Shown: piece by piece, positions 1 through 6,150 of the stretch
How positions within the stretch are numbered: the first letter of the stretch is position 1
Layout of the letters: each line of letters begins with the position of its first letter
Assembly (NCBI GenBank): GCA_030618475.1
Contig: JAUXDG010000104.1
Location: forward strand, 1-8,626
Source: Gammaproteobacteria bacterium
Lineage (GTDB): Bacteria > Pseudomonadota > Gammaproteobacteria > DSM-19610
Direction: 5' to 3'
DNA length: 8,626 nt
The notes under the pieces: model-generated
What the model saw: only the letters and a program-made list of their open reading frames with translations
Told to the model about the DNA's origin: nothing
The model's database searches: none
Translations under genes and position numbers: made by a program

Positions 1-57
1 AACATCTACTGGAAGGTGAGGGACAAACTGATCGGCAAGTCGATTCAGCGCTTTTAG
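1..57 (+). CDS. C-terminal end of an unidentified protein (partial)
   Basis: Frame 1 is open from the window edge to a TAG at 55-57 and reads NIYWKVRDKLIGKSIQRF. The mix of aromatic and basic residues looks like a real protein tail, but 18 residues are too few to assign a family and I do not recognise it. The gene would converge on the minus-strand thioredoxin gene, with the 61-187 repeat element between them. Frame 3 is also open across this stretch, so the frame choice rests on residue composition and on the stop falling just before the repeat. Confidence 0.35.
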   Translation, partial: NIYWKVRDKLIGKSIQRF

Positions 58-60
58 CGA

Positions 61-187
61 GTTTTCAAGGGGATTTTCAAGGGGTCAGAGTACTTGAAAT
101 CATCTGGAATTTATTTATAGGGAGATTTCAAGTACTCTGACCCCTTGAAAATTGACCCCTTGAAAATTACTCTGACCCCTTGAAAAC
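61..187. repeat. 127-bp composite inverted-repeat element (REPIN/MITE-like)
   Basis: The unit TTTTCAAGGGGTCAGAGTA occurs at 74-92 on the plus strand and, inverted, at 133-151 and 168-186. Shortened versions lie at 62-72 and, inverted, at 152-166. The core is a perfect 29-bp inverted repeat (73-101 with 124-152) around a 22-nt loop. The outer ends, GTTTTCAAGGGG at 61-72 and CCCCTTGAAAAC at 176-187, form a second perfect 12-bp inverted repeat that sets the boundaries. From memory, GGGGTCAGAGTA-type units are widespread in gammaproteobacterial genomes near IS200-like/RAYT transposase genes; that link is inference and no such transposase is visible here. No clear target-site duplication was seen. 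No T-run follows either arm, so this is not a classical intrinsic terminator, although the hairpin could stall convergent transcription. Confidence 0.85.
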
Positions 188-697
188 GCTATGACTCGCT
201 TCGTAGTCACGGATGAATTTTTCAATCAGCTCGCTGGTCATCTGCCCGACCTGAAAGCCGACCAGGGTTCCATCGGGACGAAAAGCCAGCAACGTCGGCG
301 TGGCTTGCAGGGGACCACCTCCGAATTTTTCGACAATCGCAGCGTCTCCCAGAAGAATGGGGAAGCTGATGGCATGCCTGTCGACAAACTCTTTCACGTC
401 AACCGCGTTGGCGTAACCGAAACCGGGGTAGTCGAGCGCCATACCGACCACCATTGCATCCTTTCCACGGTGTGCGTCATGAAAGTGCTGCAGCTCCGGC
501 ATCTCCTCGATGCACGGCGGGCATCCCGGGCCCCAGATGCTCAGCAGGACCCATTGACCCTTGCCGATGTATTCGCCCAGGTGGTGGTCTTTGCCATCCA
601 GCCCCTGCAAGGTGACATCCGGGCTGCCGGCTATGGCGACCCATGGCATGACAATCAACAGCGCGAGCAGCGCTACCAATGTATTTCGGTATGACAT
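167..697 (-). CDS. TlpA/ResA-like periplasmic thioredoxin-fold protein
   Basis: Predicted periplasmic thiol-disulfide oxidoreductase of 176 residues. An N-terminal hydrophobic signal (about residues 4-23, ending AIAG) is followed by a thioredoxin domain. The redox motif is W55-GPG-CPPC (C59 and C62), and the cis-proline loop is T133-P134-T. The segment between them is longer than in plain thioredoxin, as in TlpA/ResA/AhpC-TSA-like proteins. Family members reduce apocytochrome c or other exported thiols. A cytochrome c5 gene directly upstream on the same strand fits an electron-transfer or cytochrome-maturation setting, although a terminator separates the two. The ATG at 697 has no strong Shine-Dalgarno sequence. 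The last residues (FKGSE) and the TAA stop are encoded by the repeat copy at 168-186, so the original C-terminus was probably altered by that element. The specific partner cannot be read from sequence. Confidence 0.9.
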   Translation of the reverse strand: MSYRNTLVALLALLIVMPWVAIAGSPDVTLQGLDGKDHHLGEYIGKGQWVLLSIWGPGCPPCIEEMPELQHFHDAHRGKDAMVVGMALDYPGFGYANAVDVKEFVDRHAISFPILLGDAAIVEKFGGGPLQATPTLLAFRPDGTLVGFQVGQMTSELIEKFIRDYEASHSVFKGSE

Positions 698-731
698 CGA
701 CGTAGTTTCGGCGCTGCCGCGGCAGGTTCAT

Positions 732-762
732 AAAAAAGGGCACCACAAAGGCGCCCCTTTTT
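732..762 (-). terminator. Rho-independent terminator downstream of cytochrome c5
   Basis: A 13-bp hairpin with a 5-nt loop: arm 732-744, loop 745-749, arm 750-762, with A/T runs on both sides. Read on the minus strand every position pairs, two of them as G·U wobbles, and the transcript ends in a run of six U. Read on the plus strand the same two positions become A·C mismatches. The structure is therefore tuned for the minus strand and sits 32 nt past the cytochrome stop codon. It lies between the cytochrome and thioredoxin genes, so the latter needs read-through or its own promoter in a very short space. Confidence 0.8.
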
Positions 763-794
763 AAGACAGTAAAAACTGCCACACAACAGATCGC

Positions 795-1097
795 TTATTT
801 TGCGGCGTCAACCATGTACTGGATGGCAGCCTTCAGGTCATCATCAGAGCACTCCATACAGGTGCCCTTCGGTGGCATCGCACCCTTGCCCTTTATCGCT
901 ACAGCCAGCATTGCATCCATGCCGGTGGCAATGCGGGGTTCCCAGGCAGCCTTGTCACCAAGTTTTGGTGCGTTGGCGACGCCCGCTTTGTGACAGATGA
1001 AACACTTGGTGTCGTAGATTTGCTTGCCGTCGGCGCTGGCGGTACCAGCAGCAGCGAACAGGGCGGCGGCGATGGCCAGACTTGCAGTCGTTTTCAT
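795..1097 (-). CDS. Cytochrome c5-like periplasmic monoheme cytochrome
   Basis: A 100-residue precursor with a Sec signal peptide (residues 1-22, ending ASA) and a mature part of about 78 residues. Heme attachment is C32-F-I-C35-H36. The distal axial ligand is M74 in a MPPKGTC motif. C80 and C83 (CMEC) form the extra cysteine pair typical of the cytochrome c5 family, where they make a disulfide. Length matches family members of about 80-100 residues. Known members carry electrons in the periplasm to terminal oxidases or other reductases; the partner here is unknown. The ATG at 1097 is supported by GGAGA 7 nt upstream and by the signal peptide beginning at once. A strong terminator follows, so this is probably a single-gene unit. 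The wider group could be called class I c-type cytochrome, but the Cys pair favours c5. Confidence 0.95.
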   Translation of the reverse strand: MKTTASLAIAAALFAAAGTASADGKQIYDTKCFICHKAGVANAPKLGDKAAWEPRIATGMDAMLAVAIKGKGAMPPKGTCMECSDDDLKAAIQYMVDAAK

Positions 1098-1104
1098 ATA
1101 AGGT

Positions 1105-1109
1105 TCTCC
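1105..1109 (-). promoter_or_regulatory. Ribosome binding site of cytochrome c5
   Basis: GGAGA on the minus strand, 7 nt before the ATG at 1097. It fixes the start of the cytochrome precursor. Confidence 0.75.
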
Positions 1110-1430
1110 AAATCAGGGTTATTAGGGTTCGGCAGTTTACCGGTTAACAGGCTCCGCCGCGAACATAAAACCAGAATATAATAACACACTAATTAGCCGC
1201 TGTTCTGATCTGTTCAGATTCGTGATGCTCTGCAGGCTATAGAGACAGGCCGCTGCAACGACCTGTCGACACCCGCACCGTATCTTATAGTGATTACTTA
1301 GATAAATAATATAACACTATGTAATATTTAACATAAATAGCATGAATCTGTTGTCAGATTTAAATGCTCGAATGGCCGTTCAATCCGGCTCATCGACCAG
1401 CACCAGATAATCCCGCAGGACGTTGACCGA
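1110..1430. other. Intergenic region upstream of cytochrome c5, AT-rich
   Basis: No gene supported. The stretch from about 1170 to 1365 is much richer in A/T than its surroundings, especially 1288-1340, and presumably contains the cytochrome promoter on the minus strand, but I could not find a convincing -35/-10 pair. Small structures seen are an imperfect tandem decamer TGTTCTGATC/TGTTCAGATT (1201-1220) and a short stem AATCTG-TTGT-CAGATT (1345-1360). Either could be an operator, but both are weak. From 1430 down to a stop at 1380-1382 a minus-strand frame ends in VNVLRDYLVLVDEPD, which resembles a protein tail and may be a decayed gene remnant. Confidence 0.4.
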
Positions 1431-1529
1431 CTTCAAGGTGAATTGCGGAGCAAGAGAGGCTCCTCTGGAGGACCCTCTCTTGCTCCGCAATTCACCTTGA
1501 AGGGCACGAAGGTCGCAAAGGAACAACAT
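1380..1529 (-). pseudogene. Possible gene remnant or 49-codon ORF overlapping the palindrome
   Basis: A minus-strand frame runs from an ATG at 1529 to a TGA at 1380-1382 (49 codons). The first two thirds are simply translated palindrome and repeat sequence (1431-1522) and do not look like protein. The final part, LKSVNVLRDYLVLVDEPD, has a plausible protein character. One reading is that a repeat element interrupted or replaced the upstream part of a gene whose 3' end survives. No ribosome binding site or known family was recognised, and a chance open frame is equally possible. Confidence 0.15.
1431..1502. repeat. 72-bp near-perfect palindrome
   Basis: Arms 1431-1459 and 1474-1502 are perfect 29-bp reverse complements. 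Inside them, after one C·C mismatch, 1461-1465 pairs with 1468-1472, so almost the entire 72 bp can fold into a single hairpin or extrude as a cruciform. There is no flanking T-run. It lies downstream of the phosphorylase gene (minus strand) and upstream of the cytochrome gene, so it may end transcription of the former. It is unrelated in sequence to the elements at 61-187 and 4770-4875. Confidence 0.85.
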
Positions 1530-1644
1530 GTTAGCTCGTGTCCGCGAAACATTTTTTAGGTACGTGCTGTTACCTGAGAGTACGTCGGATACATAGGGAA
1601 ATCCTTTATCTTTGAAATCCTTCGTGTCCTTTGTGACCTTTGTG
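1505..1644. repeat. Diverged 18-bp inverted repeat flanking about 100 bp
   Basis: CACGAAGGTCGCAAAGGA at 1505-1522 and, inverted, CACAAAGGTCACAAAGGA at 1627-1644 match at 16 of 18 positions. The right copy continues through further related CACAAAGG / GACACGAAGG units out to about 1618 and 1647. Such units recur between genes in many bacterial genomes (from memory). The segment between them (1523-1626) has no ORF or structure I can support. It starts 2 nt after the 1431-1502 palindrome, so the two may be parts of one mobile intergenic element. Confidence 0.55.
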
Positions 1645-1669
1645 GTGAGAAATCGGGGCTAGTGCTCTA

Positions 1670-3436
1670 TCAGGTCTGTTGTTCATCGGGAACTCTTTTA
1701 AGCCAGAGCGTTTGCCAAGGCTGCAGTATCAGGGTGGCGCCGCCGCCAAACGCGTGGCTTTGCCCTTCGATCAGGTCATGCCACTCATGTTCACCAGCAG
1801 CCGGGCCGAACTGCTCTGCATCGAGCTGCCGTGTGCGGGGTGTGAGGTTACTGATGCAGAAAAGCCGCTCTGTTTCATCGGGTGAGGCGCGTTCGATACC
1901 GAACAAACTGTCTTCCAGTTGCAGAACCCGCTGCGCACCGTCGGGGTGAAAGGCGCAATGTTCGGCACGCAGCCGGAGTAACCGCGTGTATTCCTGAAAC
2001 ACACGCGATGTCGGTGTGGCCGCCTCATCGAGCAGGCTATTGAGTTCACCCGCCTGCCAGCGCTTGCGGTTGATCGAGCGCGGCTGGCCGCTGCGCTGGA
2101 CACCTGCCGGGTCATTGTGAGTGGCGGTCAGGCTGTGAAAGTACACCGCCGGTATGCCTTTCAGCGCCATCACCAGGGTCTGTGAACACAGGAAGCGTGC
2201 AATATGCCCGTCTGAATCCCGGTATTCAGGATCGGCCAGGGCATCGTACCAGCCGATGTTTAATTCGTAGGGCCTTTGCGAACCGTCGCTGTGGGTGTAA
2301 CTGGAAACATGGCCGCCACGCTTTCGTATGGTGTCCGCCAGATCCTGCAGTTCTGGATCCGGTATCAGACCTTCCAGCGGGCGTACACCAATACCGTCGT
2401 GTGAGGCGCTGAAATTGAGGAAACAGCAGCCGGCCGGCGGATCCTGCAGTGAGCTCGCCCATGCACTCAGGTAGCGGCTGGAGCCCGTGTGCAGGGCATG
2501 CAGCAGCAGCGGTGGCAGACTGAACTGATACACCATGCGCGCTTCGTCGCCGTCACCGAAATAGCTGATGTTCTGTTCATGGGGGACGTTGGTTTCCGTG
2601 AGCAGCAGTACATCCGGCGCCAGCATATCGAGCACGTCACGCAGCAGTTTTACCACCTCGTGCGTTTGCGGGAGGTTGATGCACGATGTTCCGACCTGCT
2701 TGCAGAGATAGGCAATGGCATCCAGCCGGACAATGCGCGCACCGTTCTGCAGGTAGAGCAACAGGATATCCAGGAATTCGAAGAGTACATCCTGGCTGGC
2801 GAAATTGAGGTCAATCTGGTCAGCGCTGAAAGTCGTCCAGATATAACGCTCGCCGGAGGGTGTTTGTGCGGGTGTCAACAGCGGGCTGGTCCTGGGTCTT
2901 ACGGCTGCGCTCAGGTCCGTATCGGCTTCGATATCGATGAAATAGTCCCGGTACGGCGCCACGCCATTGATGAACTGTTTGAACCACTTGCTCTGGCTGG
3001 ATGCGTGGTTAAGCACCAGATCGAACATGAGATCGAAATCCTCGCCGATGGCCTGAACGTCGCGCCAGCTGCCCAGCGCCGGGTCGACTTCACGGTAGTC
3101 AATTACCGAAAAACCCTCATCGGAGCTGGAGGGGTAAAACGGCAACAGGTGTACGATGCGGATGCTGCCCTTCAGGCGCTGGGCGAGGAAGCGCCGCAAG
3201 GTGGCCAGTGGAGGCTCGCCGGCGGTATGGAGCATGTCGCCATAGGTGATCAATACGACGTCCTGCTGGTCCCAGAGATCCTTGTCCGGCCGGTGGTAGC
3301 GGCTCAGCAAAGACCGGGCGTAGCGATCCGCCAGCACGCTGAGTCGCTGGGCAAGGCGTGGCGCTTCAGATTCTCCGTAAAGCTGCCCCAGTCGCTCACG
3401 CACACGATCGATGGAATTTTCGGTGAGTATTCGCAT
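1670..3436 (-). CDS. GH13_18 phosphorylase, probably glucosylglycerate phosphorylase
   Basis: A 588-residue (beta/alpha)8 glycoside phosphorylase of the sucrose phosphorylase group. Such enzymes cleave an alpha-glucoside with phosphate to give glucose-1-phosphate. Region I is FDLVLNH (138-144). The nucleophile is D239 (RLDA), the acid/base E281 (LTETN) and the transition-state Asp D347 (SHDGIG). Several features point to the glucosylglycerate branch rather than sucrose phosphorylase: the RGGHVSS..DGSQRPYELN segment (373-393), the YFHSL stretch near 432, and GVQRSGQPRSINR (445-457), where sucrose phosphorylases have a different acceptor loop. A gpgS gene in the same locus supports this. The gene begins 3 nt after the upstream GT4 gene ends, so the two are probably co-transcribed and translationally coupled. 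The enzyme would be cytoplasmic; no signal peptide is seen. Glucosylglycerol or sucrose phosphorylase remain alternatives. Confidence 0.85.
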   Translation of the reverse strand: MRILTENSIDRVRERLGQLYGESEAPRLAQRLSVLADRYARSLLSRYHRPDKDLWDQQDVVLITYGDMLHTAGEPPLATLRRFLAQRLKGSIRIVHLLPFYPSSSDEGFSVIDYREVDPALGSWRDVQAIGEDFDLMFDLVLNHASSQSKWFKQFINGVAPYRDYFIDIEADTDLSAAVRPRTSPLLTPAQTPSGERYIWTTFSADQIDLNFASQDVLFEFLDILLLYLQNGARIVRLDAIAYLCKQVGTSCINLPQTHEVVKLLRDVLDMLAPDVLLLTETNVPHEQNISYFGDGDEARMVYQFSLPPLLLHALHTGSSRYLSAWASSLQDPPAGCCFLNFSASHDGIGVRPLEGLIPDPELQDLADTIRKRGGHVSSYTHSDGSQRPYELNIGWYDALADPEYRDSDGHIARFLCSQTLVMALKGIPAVYFHSLTATHNDPAGVQRSGQPRSINRKRWQAGELNSLLDEAATPTSRVFQEYTRLLRLRAEHCAFHPDGAQRVLQLEDSLFGIERASPDETERLFCISNLTPRTRQLDAEQFGPAAGEHEWHDLIEGQSHAFGGGATLILQPWQTLWLKRVPDEQQT

Positions 3437-3439
3437 TGA

Positions 3440-4708
3440 CTAGTCCGTATGAATGCTTATGTTGCGAAGCAGGGTTTGCAGACCGTACCTGAGCGTGCGG
3501 TAGCTGTAGTACTTTGCGGCCACCTGGTAATTATGGTCGACGAGTTCGGACCGGTAGTCGGGCTCATCGAACAGCCGCCGCACTTCTGTCACCACTTGCC
3601 GGTCGATAAAACCATTCATGGTCGGAAGCCGGAACCCCTTGGGCTCGATATCACGTTCGAATACATCGTACCGATTCACAAGGATAGGAACACGATAGTA
3701 TATTGCCTCGAGTAAAGCGTTTCCGAAACCTTCGTACAGACTGGGGAAGCACACCAGGTCGGCATGCGGATAGAGGTCTGCCAGTACGTAGATTTTCCTG
3801 CACTGGTTGTCATATTGACGCAGGTCGGCGACGCGTTCACCGAAAAGGCGCAGGTCAACCTGTTCGTCGAGCGCCAGTTCTGTGATCTGTTCCAGGTATT
3901 CAGCGCCTTCGTCACCTGACTGATGGGAGATAACCAGTTTGCAGCTCGGATCCCGCAGTCGACGCAGCAAGGTGACCGAATGTTCTATGCCCTTGCGGGG
4001 TACAACCCGCGTTGGTTGCAGGATGAATTTGTCTTCGGGGCCCAGTCCGATCTCTTGGCGCACATCGCTGCCGAAGTCATCGATCGGTGCGGGTGGATTA
4101 TCGAAATCCAGTACATTGGGAATCAGTACCGAGGGAATTCCTTTGCGCCAGGCCAGGTCCTCACGCGCCGCCTGGTTGATGACCACGTGCTGTAGGTGCT
4201 GGATGCGCGGTGGAAAGGCCATCTCCAGGTAATCGTGTACTGCCGAGATCTGAAATCGGCTGCGTTCCCAGTAAAAATCATGGTGGTGCGCAATAGCGGG
4301 TATTTCACTCTCTGTTTCGGCCAGAAATTCGGCGATGGCGATACCAAGCGGAATGTGCATGGGTATGCTCAACACATTTTCGATGACCAGTACACTGATA
4401 TCGAAGCGTTGTACGAATTCGTACAATGTTGTTTTCAGGTATTCCGCCAGATCGCGGATGCGACGGCTGACTTCAGACGTGCGGCGCCCCTGATGCCACA
4501 GGTGCTGCCTGATCCACTCGTTGTCCGGATGATGGAAGTAGGCCTCCGGGATGCACATGCTGATATCCGCTGAACGGTCGAGGCGCCCCGCGTACCAGTA
4601 ACTGACGTGGCCTTCTTCCCAGAAGATCTGCGCCCATTTGGCGGACTCCAGCGAGACGCCATCGGTGCCGGCAAAGCGCGTTGAAACAAATCCAATGTTT
4701 TGTGGCAT
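3440..4708 (-). CDS. GT4 glycosyltransferase, candidate mannosylglucosylglycerate synthase
   Basis: A 422-residue cytoplasmic GT-B retaining glycosyltransferase. The N-terminal acceptor domain opens with FVSTRFAGTDGVSLE (7-21), a Gly-rich loop. HHHDFYWERSRF (141-152) lies near the inter-domain cleft. The C-terminal nucleotide-sugar domain has QPTRVVPRKGIE (231-242) and the GT4 EX7E motif E326-GFGNALL-E334 in a PSLYEGFGNALLEA block. It is the first gene of a two-gene leftward unit with the glucosylglycerate phosphorylase-like gene, divergent from gpgS. Enzymes such as the mannosylglucosylglycerate synthases of Petrotoga and Thermotoga are retaining glycosyltransferases that add mannose from GDP-mannose to glucosylglycerate or its 3-phosphate, and this gene is a reasonable candidate for that step. 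Donor and acceptor cannot be proved from motifs alone. The ATG at 4708 has no obvious Shine-Dalgarno sequence. Confidence 0.85.
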   Translation of the reverse strand: MPQNIGFVSTRFAGTDGVSLESAKWAQIFWEEGHVSYWYAGRLDRSADISMCIPEAYFHHPDNEWIRQHLWHQGRRTSEVSRRIRDLAEYLKTTLYEFVQRFDISVLVIENVLSIPMHIPLGIAIAEFLAETESEIPAIAHHHDFYWERSRFQISAVHDYLEMAFPPRIQHLQHVVINQAAREDLAWRKGIPSVLIPNVLDFDNPPAPIDDFGSDVRQEIGLGPEDKFILQPTRVVPRKGIEHSVTLLRRLRDPSCKLVISHQSGDEGAEYLEQITELALDEQVDLRLFGERVADLRQYDNQCRKIYVLADLYPHADLVCFPSLYEGFGNALLEAIYYRVPILVNRYDVFERDIEPKGFRLPTMNGFIDRQVVTEVRRLFDEPDYRSELVDHNYQVAAKYYSYRTLRYGLQTLLRNISIHTD

Positions 4709-4995
4709 AAGTTCGCGTTGTTATTCGGATATTGGTTTCATTGTAGCGACAGCCTACTAATGAGTATGGAAGTTAGCCGACATAAGCTTTTGGGATCGTC
4801 GGCCGCATGGACGCGGCCGTCGAGCGTACAGGGATGTATTCACAGCGTGTCCCGAAAGCTTATGTCGGCTAACTTACGCACACCTTGGTAAGTATAGCGG
4901 TTAATCATCAATATGTTACCCTGTGGCTGGTTAAGAGCGGGAATCTTTGTTGTTGCATAATCCACTATACAGTCTAATCCGGAGATGGTCTTATC
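4709..4995. promoter_or_regulatory. Divergent control region of the solute locus
   Basis: A 287-bp gap between the leftward GT4 start and the rightward M20-like start, so promoters for both units are expected. The middle (4770-4875) is occupied by an inverted-repeat element. On the plus strand CACTATACAGT (4964-4974) contains TATACA at 4966-4971 and resembles a sigma-S-type -10 (CTATACT), but no matching -35 is present. On the minus strand TACAAT (4745-4740) is a weak -10 candidate, also without a good -35. GGAG at 4981-4984 is the likely ribosome binding site of the GTG start at 4996. Osmotic or stationary-phase control would suit the pathway but is inference. Confidence 0.4.
4770..4875. repeat. 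106-bp inverted-repeat element (MITE/REPIN-like)
   Basis: Terminal arms 4770-4795 and 4850-4875 are 26 bp long and match at 25 positions. The spacer contains its own GC-rich hairpin, GGCCGC (4801-4806) against GCGGCC (4813-4818), followed by GAGCGTACAGGGATGTATTC (4822-4841). From memory, units pairing CATGGA-cored GGCCGC stems with a TACAGGGATGTATTCACAGCG stretch are dispersed repeats in marine gammaproteobacteria; this needs a genome search. The element separates the two divergent promoter zones and could act as an insulator, terminator or spacer for both transcripts. Confidence 0.8.
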
Positions 4996-6150
4996 GTGCA
5001 AGATAATCCTGGTCTGCATGAGTTTGTGGCCCGGCTGCCTGCAGCCCTCGAGGGCTGTCGCGAGATCATACTCGCCAACCTGGTGATGATCGGTGAGATC
5101 CCTGCACCGACCTTCCATGAGCAGGCCCGCATTGACTTTTTGCAGCAGCGTTTTACCGAGTCCGGCCTGCAAAATGTGTCCAGCGACGAAGTTGGTAACG
5201 GCGCAGCCGTCCTGCCCGGTACTGAAGGTCACAAGAATATTCTCGTCAGTGCGCATGCCGATACGCCATTCCCGGCGACTATCGAGCATACACTCTCGAT
5301 CTACCCGGAACGTGTGATCGGGCCCGGTATCGCCGACAACAGTCTCGGACTGTCGATGATTGCGACGCTTCCCATGCTGCTGGATTTTCTCGACATACAG
5401 TTGCGATCCAACCTGATACTGATGGGCGCGACCCGCAGCCTGGGGCGGGGCGACCTCGCGGGACTGCGATTCTTTCTCGCCAACAGTAGCGTTCCCATAT
5501 CCGCCGGCCTTTCTGTGGAAGGTGTTCAGCTTGGCCGGCTCGACTATGCATCGCAGTCATCCATCGATGCCGAAATCACCTGCAGGATACAGGTTGTGCC
5601 AGGTAAGGGAGCCGCTGACCGATCGAGTGCCGTGCTGGTTCTGAACCAGATGATCCAGCGTTTGTGCCAACTGGTACGTCCGCAAGACCTGGTGCTGGGA
5701 TCCATAGAAGGCGGAACCGCGTTCAAGACACCGGCCCGCAATGCAGTGCTGCGCATCGAACTGCAGCAGGATTCCGACAACAAGCTGACCGAACTCACCA
5801 GAAGCATTGACGCCATCGTCGAGGATATTTCGGCGCAGACGGGCGCACAGCTGAGATTCGATATCATCGCACGGAGTAACGCCGGGGGGCTCGATCCGCA
5901 GCACCCGCTGGTGGAGCACGCGCGCAGCATTATCACAGCCCTGGGTATTGAACCGGGTCAAGGCTGCTACTCAACCGTAGCATCCTGTTTCAACGACCAG
6001 GGAATCCCCGGGCTGGTAATTGGCATCACCGAGGGTCAGCACCTGAACCAGCCTGACGAGGAGATCGAGATCGAGCCTGTTTTCAGGGGGATTGCACAAC
6101 TCATCGGTATACTGATGGCTATCGATGGAGGCTGTTGTGACGGACATTGA
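4996..6150 (+). CDS. M20-family metallohydrolase-like protein with degenerate active site
   Basis: A 384-residue protein with the layout of an M20 peptidase/deacylase (PepT-like): HADT at 87-90, GPGIADN at 109-115 with the bridging-type Asp D114, a dimerisation-like segment around 190-290, and a C-terminal GIPGLVIGI..GQHLNQPDEEIEIE block (337-360). H87, D114 and E175 fit three metal ligands. The usual catalytic/metal Glu-Glu pair in the EEGLGDLRG motif is here S148-L149 (TRSLGRGDLAG). The terminal His of the family aligns best with N351, although H349 is close. Canonical peptidase activity is therefore doubtful, and a changed reaction or a non-catalytic role is possible. The GTG start is preceded by GGAG (11 nt). 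It is first in the rightward unit, and its last 14 nt overlap gpgS, which suggests a role tied to that pathway. Confidence 0.8.
   Translation: MQDNPGLHEFVARLPAALEGCREIILANLVMIGEIPAPTFHEQARIDFLQQRFTESGLQNVSSDEVGNGAAVLPGTEGHKNILVSAHADTPFPATIEHTLSIYPERVIGPGIADNSLGLSMIATLPMLLDFLDIQLRSNLILMGATRSLGRGDLAGLRFFLANSSVPISAGLSVEGVQLGRLDYASQSSIDAEITCRIQVVPGKGAADRSSAVLVLNQMIQRLCQLVRPQDLVLGSIEGGTAFKTPARNAVLRIELQQDSDNKLTELTRSIDAIVEDISAQTGAQLRFDIIARSNAGGLDPQHPLVEHARSIITALGIEPGQGCYSTVASCFNDQGIPGLVIGITEGQHLNQPDEEIEIEPVFRGIAQLIGILMAIDGGCCDGH
6127..6131 (+). promoter_or_regulatory. Ribosome binding site that sets the gpgS start
   Basis: A perfect GGAGG lies inside the end of the M20-like gene, 5 nt before a GTG at 6137. 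It supports initiation at that GTG rather than at the in-frame ATG at 6125, which this Shine-Dalgarno sequence itself overlaps. Confidence 0.75.

Noticed and set aside
61..187. CRISPR-like clustered repeats
   Set aside because: Units occur in both orientations, touch or overlap, and lack regular spacers; the pattern fits a REPIN/MITE-type element.
191..694. Plus-strand ORF of 167 codons antisense to the thioredoxin gene
   Set aside because: The minus strand encodes a signal peptide, CPPC and cis-Pro loop; the plus-strand product has no family features.
1662..1949. Plus-strand ORF of 95 codons at the end of the phosphorylase gene
   Set aside because: Antisense shadow rich in Cys and Ser with no family features.
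1670..3436. Calling the gene sucrose phosphorylase outright
   Set aside because: Acceptor-loop motifs and the gpgS neighbour fit glucosylglycerate phosphorylase better, although automated pipelines often use the sucrose name.
2489..3439. Plus-strand ORF of 316 codons antisense to the phosphorylase gene
   Set aside because: It mirrors the codon pattern of a well-supported GH13_18 gene with all catalytic motifs, and its own translation shows no recognisable domain.
4801..4818. Intrinsic terminator from the GGCCGC/GCGGCC hairpin
   Set aside because: No T-run follows on either strand; it is better read as the inner stem of the 4770-4875 repeat.
4840..5289. Minus-strand ORF of 149 codons across the divergent region and the M20-like gene
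   Set aside because: Its 3' part is inside the repeat element and the rest is antisense to the M20-like gene; no domain or ribosome binding site.
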